NCBI GenBank assembly: GCA_030613745.1
Contig: JAUWLK010000068.1
Coordinates: 1-10,895, forward strand
DNA from: Flavobacteriaceae bacterium
Lineage (GTDB): Bacteria > Bacteroidota > Bacteroidia > Flavobacteriales > Flavobacteriaceae
Direction: 5' to 3'
DNA length: 10,895 nucleotides
Shown here: positions 7,403-10,895 of the stretch, piece by piece
Position numbering within the stretch: position 1 is the stretch's first letter
How the letters are laid out: every line of letters begins with the position of its first letter
Program-made: the position numbers and the translations under genes
The notes under the pieces: generated by a model
Told to the model about the DNA's origin: nothing
Database searches by the model: none
The model's input: only the letters and a program-made list of their open reading frames with translations

Positions 7403-8755
7403 ATGAATTCAAGAAGAGATTTTATTAAAAAAACGACTTTAGTTGGTGCGGGAATAACAATGATTCCAAGTTTAACTTTTGGGATTAATAAATATGCAGA
7501 TAAACTTAAAATAGGACTTATAGGTGTAGGTTTGCGAGGAACAAGTCATTTGGCAAATTTATTATTAAGAGATGATGTTGTTATAACAGCGATTTGCGAT
7601 ATTGATCCTGTAAGAATTTCCCTCAGTTTAGATCGTATTAATAAGGCTGGCCAGAAAAAACCTGAAGTTTTTGCTAAAAACGAATTGGATTATAAAAACT
7701 TATTAATTTTAAAAGATGTAGATGCCGTTGTTATATCTACACCTTGGTTGTGGCATACTCGTATGGCTAAAGATGCAATGTCGGCTGGAAAATATACAGG
7801 TTTGGAGATTTCTGCAGCCAATACTTTAGAGGAATGCTGGGATTTGGTTAATACACATGAACAAACAGGTACTCATATGATGATTCTTGAAAATGTAAAT
7901 TATCGTAGAGATATTTTGGCAGTTTTAAATATGGTAAAGCAAAATATTTTTGGAGAATTAATACATTTTAGATGTGGTTACCAGCATGATCTTCGCTTTG
8001 TGAAATTTAATGACGGAAAAACTCCTTATGGTAAAGGTGTAGAATTTGGAGAAAAAGGAATATCTGAATCGGTATGGAGAACGCAGCATTCTCTTTTAAG
8101 AAATGCCGATGTTTATCCAACACATGGTGTTGGACCAATTGCAGTTATGACTGATGTTAATCGTGGCAATAGATTTATGTCACTTACTTCTCACGCAACA
8201 AAAAGTAGAGGAATTCATAATTATATAGTAGAAAATGGAGGAAGAGATCATCCAAATGCCAAATTGAAATTTAAAATGGGGGATGTAATTACAAGTACTA
8301 TTGAAACTTCAAATGGTGAAACAATAATTGTTACGCATGATACGAATCTTCCAAGACCTTACTCTCTTGGATTTAGGGTACAAGGAACCAAAGGACTTTG
8401 GGAGGTTGATGGCAATAGAATTTATATTGAAGGTAAATCAAAGCCTCACCATTGGGAAGATGCTGATGAGTGGTTGAAAAAATACGACCATCCTTTATGG
8501 AAAAAGTATGGAGAACTTGCCACTGGTACAGGACATGGAGGTATGGATTTCTTTGTAATGAATGCTTTTGTAGAATCGGCCAAACAAAATGTTGCACCAC
8601 CATTAGATGCTTATGATGCAGCAGCCTGGAGTGCCATTACACCTCTTTCTGAACTGTCCATAGAAAATAATGGAGAACCTCAAGATTTTCCTGATTTCAC
8701 TAGAGGAATGTGGGTTAAGCGTAAACCTTATAATTGGATAAAGGATACCTATTGA
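7403..8755 (+). CDS. Gfo/Idh/MocA-family protein with Tat signal, GH109-like (alpha-N-acetylgalactosaminidase type)
   Basis: A 450-residue NAD-binding Gfo/Idh/MocA protein that closely follows the glycoside hydrolase family 109 pattern. GH109 enzymes cleave alpha-N-acetylgalactosaminides through an NAD-dependent oxidation-elimination route. The N-terminus is a Tat signal, SRRDFIKK followed by a hydrophobic stretch (residues 3-27), predicting folded export to the periplasm with NAD bound. The Rossmann motif IGLIGVGLRG is at 37-46 and ICDIDP at 64-69. GH109-type segments include STPWLWH (112-118), NVNYRRD (164-170), CGYQHDLR (191-198), WRTQHSLLRN (225-234), YPTHGVGP (238-245; the Tyr and His correspond to the known active-site region), NLPRPYSLGFRVQGTKGLWE (315-334) and GHGGMDFF (377-384). 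Natural substrate is not certain, because related proteins may act on other glycosides. It has its own -7 box and is divergent from the dipeptidase. Confidence 0.87.
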   Translation: MNSRRDFIKKTTLVGAGITMIPSLTFGINKYADKLKIGLIGVGLRGTSHLANLLLRDDVVITAICDIDPVRISLSLDRINKAGQKKPEVFAKNELDYKNLLILKDVDAVVISTPWLWHTRMAKDAMSAGKYTGLEISAANTLEECWDLVNTHEQTGTHMMILENVNYRRDILAVLNMVKQNIFGELIHFRCGYQHDLRFVKFNDGKTPYGKGVEFGEKGISESVWRTQHSLLRNADVYPTHGVGPIAVMTDVNRGNRFMSLTSHATKSRGIHNYIVENGGRDHPNAKLKFKMGDVITSTIETSNGETIIVTHDTNLPRPYSLGFRVQGTKGLWEVDGNRIYIEGKSKPHHWEDADEWLKKYDHPLWKKYGELATGTGHGGMDFFVMNAFVESAKQNVAPPLDAYDAAAWSAITPLSELSIENNGEPQDFPDFTRGMWVKRKPYNWIKDTY

Positions 8756-8805
8756 TTTATATTGTAATGAGAGAAGGAGAGAATGAGTGAATGATTCAAT
8801 TTGAA

Positions 8806-8846
8806 AATTTGCAGATTAAATACAAGATTTATTTAATCTGCAAATT
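8806..8846. repeat. Perfect 17-bp inverted repeat (stem-loop) after the GH109-like gene
   Basis: AATTTGCAGATTAAATA (8806-8822) is the exact reverse complement of 8830-8846, with a 7-base loop CAAGATT. It begins 50 bases after the GH109-like stop. On the plus strand it is followed by an A run, not a T run, and on the minus strand only by TTTTC, so it is not a standard intrinsic terminator. It could be an mRNA 3'-end structure that stops transcription or protects from decay, or a dyad operator. Confidence 0.75.
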
Positions 8847-8925
8847 AAAAAATCATCGAAATAGAGAGAAAATATATTGAAAAAGACTGTAAAAGAAACA
8901 GGCAGATATAAATCCTTGAACAATG

Positions 8926-8955
8926 TTTTGTAATTTATAAAATTGTCTATATTTG
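8926..8955 (+). promoter_or_regulatory. Promoter of tRNA-Leu
   Basis: TTTTG at 8926-8930 (-33 element), a 17-base spacer and TATATTTG at 8948-8955 (-7 box) form a near-ideal Bacteroidota housekeeping promoter. The box ends 11 bases before the mature tRNA 5' end, so the leader is very short. This is the best promoter in the window. Confidence 0.82.
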
Positions 8956-8966
8956 CAAACCCAAAT

Positions 8967-9048
8967 GCGGGCGTGGTGAAATTGGTAGACACGCTAGATT
9001 TAGGATCTAGTGCCTCACGGTGTGAAGGTTCGAGTCCTTTCGCCCGCA
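8967..9048 (+). tRNA. tRNA-Leu, anticodon TAG
   Basis: An 82-base tRNA with all arms visible. The acceptor stem is GCGGGCG (8967-8973) with CGCCCGC (9041-9047), discriminator A9048. The anticodon stem is CTAGA/TCTAG (8994-8998, 9006-9010) around the loop TTTAGGA, giving anticodon TAG at 9001-9003 (reads CUA and probably other CUN Leu codons). A long variable arm at 9011-9023, typical of class II tRNA-Leu, contains GCC/GGT pairing. The T arm is 9024-9040 with loop TTCGAGT. CCA is not encoded. It has its own promoter and terminator and is a single-gene unit. tRNA 3' ends are common integration sites; no copy of this 3' end is seen elsewhere in the window. Confidence 0.97.
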
Positions 9049-9054
9049 CAAACT

Positions 9055-9100
9055 AAAAAGCTTATAAACTTGAAATACAGCTTGATAAGCTTTTTTTTTT
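9055..9100 (+). terminator. Rho-independent terminator after tRNA-Leu
   Basis: An 11-bp stem, AAAAAGCTTAT (9055-9065) with ATAAGCTTTTT (9085-9095), encloses a 19-base loop and is followed by a continuous T tract to 9100. The A run on the left side could make it work on the other strand as well. Confidence 0.85.
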
Positions 9101-9127
9101 AAACGCCCCTTGAAACCACTCCGTAAT

Positions 9128-9233
9128 TTCTTAATATGTTTTAATACCCTTTAATACACGTTAACAACAAAGTCAATGAAAATAGCTATTAAAACGTTAA
9201 TATAGCATAAAATATGTTAAGGTATATTAAGAA
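9128..9233. repeat. Two inverted arrays of 10-bp-phased TTAAYA units
   Basis: On the plus strand four units start exactly 10 bases apart: CTTAATATGT (9130), TTTAATACCC (9140), TTTAATACAC (9150) and GTTAACAACA (9160). On the minus strand, reading from 9231 leftward, four more follow at the same 10-base step: CTTAATATAC, CTTAACATAT, TTTATGCTAT, ATTAACGTTT. The outer ends are an exact inverted repeat, TTCTTAATAT (9128-9137) and its complement (9224-9233). The two arrays are separated by about 20 bases (9171-9190). The arrangement looks like tandem sites for a protein that binds one face of the helix; its identity is unknown. Confidence 0.7.
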
Positions 9234-9326
9234 GGTTTGGCTTCTTTCGCGTGTAATTTGAAATAAACATAATAATCTATATAATAGATAGTTATAATAT
9301 TTATAATAAAATTATTTATGCTAAAA

Positions 9327-9376
9327 TTTAACTTGTTTTAATCTAATTTAATCTATTTATATGTCTTTTAATATGA
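9327..9376 (+). repeat. Third 10-bp-phased array of TTTAA units
   Basis: Five consecutive decamers are in perfect 10-base register: TTTAACTTGT, TTTAATCTAA, TTTAATCTAT, TTATATGTCT, TTTAATATGA. Four of the five begin with TTTAA, the same core as the arrays about 100 bases upstream, and here they all point in the plus direction. The A+T richness makes single matches cheap, but the shared core and register support a real array. Confidence 0.55.
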
Positions 9377-9402
9377 AATTTATTATTCTATTTTATAGAG
9401 AA

Positions 9403-9419
9403 ATAATTTCTGAAATTAT
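9403..9419. promoter_or_regulatory. 17-base palindrome, possible operator
   Basis: ATAATTTC and GAAATTAT form a perfect 8-bp dyad around a central T. With a 1-base centre it cannot form a good hairpin, so a dimeric protein binding site is the more natural reading. It lies 52 bases before the small hydrophobic ORF. A chance A+T-rich palindrome cannot be excluded. Confidence 0.3.
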
Positions 9420-9470
9420 GTAAATAGGTTCTGCTGGAAGTCCCCACACAAAATACAAGATTGAAAAATT

Positions 9471-9596
9471 ATGTTGATTAACATTAAGATAAAAAAATGT
9501 ACGGATTATCGATCGAAAGCACTTATATCTTTCAATGCATTCATGTCGTTTATTTTAATGTTTTTGATGGCTAGCTTATTAATCTTCAATGATTAA
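9471..9596 (+). CDS. Possible small hydrophobic protein (41 aa)
   Basis: An ATG-initiated frame encodes 41 residues and stops at TAA 9594-9596. Residues 1-16 are polar and basic (MLINIKIKKCTDYRSK). Residues 17-39 form an uninterrupted hydrophobic segment (for example SFILMFLMASLLIF), the layout of a single-pass small membrane protein with a cytoplasmic basic N-terminus, or of the first part of a broken gene. I do not recognise the family. No Shine-Dalgarno or clear promoter is seen, and a 17-base palindrome lies 52 bases upstream. A+T-rich non-coding DNA readily encodes Phe/Leu/Ile-rich peptides, so this may be chance. Confidence 0.28.
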   Translation: MLINIKIKKCTDYRSKALISFNAFMSFILMFLMASLLIFND

Positions 9597-9619
9597 TTTA
9601 ACAACACAACTATTTTAAG

Positions 9620-9648
9620 CGTGGTCTGGAGAGTATGCTCTTCCCACG
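9620..9648. repeat. G+C-richer stem-loop in the gene-poor region
   Basis: CGTGG (9620-9624) pairs with CCACG (9644-9648), and GGAGAG (9628-9633) with CTCTTC (9638-9643, one wobble) around a TATG loop; the three bases TCT bulge on the left. It stands out from its A+T-rich surroundings. There is no T tract, so it is not an intrinsic terminator. The minus-strand motif GTGGGAAGAGC recurs almost exactly in the hairpin near 10700. Confidence 0.5.
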
Positions 9649-9921
9649 GATAATAAACTGGATAGTAATAAATTATATCTTGTAATTTCTATCTACACAT
9701 TTAAAATAACAGTTTTGTTTTGAACTCTCGCCACATTTAATCACTTTAAAATTATTTTCCAATATTTAAGGAACAGCCTTCTTATACGATTATCTCTATT
9801 CTCTTATTTTAAGACTATCAATTTTTTCACATGTTTTATAACAAGTTTTGTGATGTTCATTAACATATTTTATGTCAATATATTTTATTAAACTTTACAT
9901 AAACTCTTAAATATTTTTATT

Positions 9922-10494
9922 ATGAAAGCACTTTTGAAAATTTTCTTTATGATGACTGTATTTAGTTTTGTTACAGGTTGTGACAGAACAGATGACATTG
10001 AATTTGACAATGTTACTTCATCCAAAAACGACTTAGCAAAACCCATTACTATGGGTTTGAATCTTGTATTTACTGGTACTTATGATCTTACAGCTCCTGA
10101 TTTGGGTAAGTGTGGTCCTTTCCTACCATATATTAACGTCATAAACAATGGCGAAGGCACTGGCACTCATTTTGGCAAGCTTACTTCCCATTTTGATTTT
10201 TGTGTTGATGTAAGGGATAGTTCTTACCCAAATGCTTTCGAAGAAGCATATTTCGAAGATGAAAACGGAGATAAATTATATGTTTATGTAGAAGGTTTTG
10301 TTTTACCAGGTAGAGTACCAGGTATGCCAAATTTTGCTACTTCATATTTCAAAGACCCTTTTATAATTACTGGAGGTACCGGTCGCTTTGAAGGAGCAAC
10401 TGGCAGTGGTATGACAAATGATTACAATAGTTCTAAAGATCCGTATTCTCACCACCATTGGCAAGGAAAAATCACATTGGTAAAGGGCAAATAA
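9922..10494 (+). CDS. Predicted surface lipoprotein, possible allene-oxide-cyclase/dirigent-like barrel
   Basis: A 190-residue protein with a lipoprotein signal peptide: MKALLKIFF, a hydrophobic core, then a lipobox VTGC with lipidated Cys20. The residues after the Cys (DRTDDIEFD) are acidic, as in the surface-export signals of Bacteroidota lipoproteins, so exposure on the outer face of the outer membrane is plausible. The rest is beta-rich and Gly-rich. Near the C-terminus the segment IITGGTGRFEGATGSG (about 148-163), followed by HHHWQGKITLVKGK, resembles the last strands of allene oxide cyclase/dirigent-like or DUF3224-like beta-barrels. I infer a small barrel fold; no enzymatic role can be claimed. 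Mature-part Cys at about residues 64 and 92 might form a disulphide. It stands alone, with a possible terminator downstream. Confidence 0.72.
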   Translation: MKALLKIFFMMTVFSFVTGCDRTDDIEFDNVTSSKNDLAKPITMGLNLVFTGTYDLTAPDLGKCGPFLPYINVINNGEGTGTHFGKLTSHFDFCVDVRDSSYPNAFEEAYFEDENGDKLYVYVEGFVLPGRVPGMPNFATSYFKDPFIITGGTGRFEGATGSGMTNDYNSSKDPYSHHHWQGKITLVKGK

Positions 10495-10549
10495 AAGTAG
10501 TCATTATTAATGTTTACAGACAATAATGTAAAATATCAGACAAAAATTT

Positions 10550-10578
10550 GACTTGCAATAAATCTCAATTGTCAAGTC
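10550..10578 (+). repeat. Bulged stem-loop in the lipoprotein 3' region
   Basis: GACTTGCAAT (10550-10559) pairs with ATTG (10568-10571) and CAAGTC (10573-10578), with T10572 bulged and an 8-base loop. It lies 55 bases after the lipoprotein stop and lacks a T tract, so it may be a 3'-UTR structure upstream of the terminator. Confidence 0.4.
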
Positions 10579-10614
10579 CTATTGTGGCTATTACAATTCA
10601 TCTTTAACAATATC

Positions 10615-10648
10615 ACCCTACTGATTAATATTAGTGGGGTTTTTCTTT
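10615..10648 (+). terminator. Likely Rho-independent terminator of the lipoprotein unit
   Basis: ACCCTACT (10615-10622) pairs with AGTGGGGT (10633-10640), one T-G wobble, around a 10-base loop, and is followed by TTTTTCTTT. It is 120 bases after the lipoprotein stop with no gene between, so it most likely ends that transcript. Confidence 0.6.
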
Positions 10649-10690
10649 GTAGAAATATGACTGATTTTTTCTTGTAATCCTCTGGAATAG

Positions 10691-10713
10691 TGTGGGCGGA
10701 AGCTCTACCCACA
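10691..10713. repeat. TGTGGG/CCCACA stem-loop
   Basis: A perfect 6-bp G+C-rich stem, TGTGGG (10691-10696) with CCCACA (10708-10713), encloses an 11-base loop containing AGCT. On the minus strand it reads GTGGGTAGAGC, differing at one base from GTGGGAAGAGC in the hairpin at 9620-9648. Beyond it both copies also contain ACT then TCCAGA at similar order but different spacing. Confidence 0.4.
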
Positions 10714-10827
10714 TTTTTAACAGGCAGTACACCCCCTTTAGGTAAAACAATTTTCCACAACTTAGGCTGGCCCCGGGTTATATAGTACTAGAAAAAATAT
10801 ATGACTTAAGCCTCTAGTCAATAATAC

Positions 10828-10847
10828 ATCATAAGGTATGATTTTTT
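10828..10847 (+). terminator. Small hairpin with T tract near right edge
   Basis: ATCATA (10828-10833) pairs with TATGAT (10837-10842) around AGG and is followed by a T run to 10847. The stem is short and A+T-rich, and no gene lies just upstream, so a terminator role is uncertain. Confidence 0.25.
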
Positions 10848-10895
10848 ATATTTTACTTACAAATTGAGGCTAAAAAACATCATTTAATGTTTGAA

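Larger units (their letters stand above)
9101..9921. other. Long gene-poor region between tRNA-Leu terminator and lipoprotein gene
   Basis: About 820 A+T-rich bases without a convincing gene on either strand; stops are frequent in all frames. It contains three phased TTTAA-type arrays (9128-9233 and 9327-9376), a small AAGAAG/CTTCTT hairpin (9229-9246), a 17-base palindrome (9403-9419), an ATGTT/AACAT dyad (9471-9484), a possible 41-residue ORF (9471-9596), an ATTAATC/GATTAAT hairpin (9578-9597) and a G+C-richer hairpin (9620-9648). No integrase, transposase or recognisable riboswitch is seen. From 9650 to 9921 I see nothing definite; no clear promoter for the lipoprotein gene was found. Confidence 0.7.
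10495..10895. other. Gene-free region after the lipoprotein gene
   Basis: About 400 bases to the window edge without a convincing gene. It contains a CATTATT/AATAATG dyad (10502-10528), a bulged GACTTGCAAT hairpin (10550-10578), a likely terminator (10615-10648), a TGTGGG/CCCACA hairpin (10691-10713), a G+C-rich patch near 10766-10778 (GGCTGGCCCCGGG), a small ATCATA/TATGAT hairpin followed by T (10828-10847), and an AAACAT/ATGTTT dyad at the right edge (10875-10892). Confidence 0.6.

Noticed and set aside
8373..8603. Minus-strand 76-residue frame inside the GH109-like gene
   Set aside because: Antisense shadow of a strongly conserved coding segment.
8816..9049. Minus-strand 77-residue reading frame covering the tRNA-Leu complement
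   Set aside because: It runs antisense through the tRNA gene and the perfect stem-loop; its first part is simply the translated tRNA complement, a frequent annotation artefact.
8967..9233. Integrated element boundary with attL/attR at tRNA-Leu
   Set aside because: No integrase and no second copy of the tRNA 3' end in the window; only the phased arrays hint at it, so it is not called as an attachment site.
9361..9423. 20-residue frame starting at ATG 9361
   Set aside because: Too short, overlaps the third phased array and the palindrome, and shows no features of a protein.
9497..9574. 25-residue frame in another phase within 9471-9596
   Set aside because: Shorter than the overlapping 41-residue frame and without any recognisable pattern.
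9101..9921. CRISPR array in the repeat-rich intergenic region
   Set aside because: The repeats are 10-base units without unique spacers and there are no cas genes.
10572..10760. Minus-strand 62-residue reading frame from TTG
   Set aside because: No ATG, no promoter or known family, and it overlaps the likely terminator and two hairpins; kept only as a possible relic in the findings.

Overview
The window looks like chromosomal DNA of a member of the Bacteroidota, most likely a marine or host-associated flavobacterium (Flavobacteriaceae). The reasons are the strongly A+T-rich sequence, the near absence of Shine-Dalgarno sequences, several Bacteroidota-type promoters with a TAnnTTTG -7 box, and gene families typical of the group: a PIF1-type helicase with a C-terminal helix-turn-helix, a GH109-type Gfo/Idh/MocA protein with a Tat signal, and a DUF4407 membrane protein. 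Placement below the family level is inference.

Left part (1-4033, plus strand): the 3' part of a PIF1-like helicase gene whose start lies outside the window. It is followed 16 bases later by a small MmcQ/YjbR-family gene, probably co-transcribed. Next comes a self-contained phnA unit with its own -7 box and a strong hairpin terminator, and then an aldehyde dehydrogenase of the alpha-ketoglutaric semialdehyde type.

Middle part (4040-7306, minus strand): transcription runs leftward through an M20-family dipeptidase, a small PAPS-dependent sulfotransferase and a DUF4407 membrane/coiled-coil protein. The last of these converges tail to tail with the dehydrogenase, with only 6 bases between the stop codons. 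A 96-base divergent intergenic region carrying back-to-back TAnnTTTG boxes separates the dipeptidase from a plus-strand GH109-like gene (7403-8755).

Right part (8756-10895): mostly non-coding, with two genes. A tRNA-Leu (anticodon TAG) has a clear promoter and a hairpin terminator. A small predicted lipoprotein (9922-10494) follows after about 820 bases without a convincing gene. That gap holds the most unusual signal in the window. Two arrays of about four decameric TTAAYA-type units, each exactly 10 bp apart, face each other in inverted orientation (9128-9233). A third array of the same kind and period lies at 9327-9376. Several palindromes and hairpins and a possible 41-residue hydrophobic small protein follow. 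The last 400 bases hold a likely terminator and hairpins but no convincing gene.

Most of the genes appear to be separate housekeeping or catabolic units: peptide hydrolysis, glycan hydrolysis, sulfation, and oxidation of a sugar-acid or hydroxyproline semialdehyde. I see no defence system, CRISPR array, integrase or transposase. The phased arrays downstream of the tRNA are the best candidate for something undescribed, but their function cannot be read from sequence alone.
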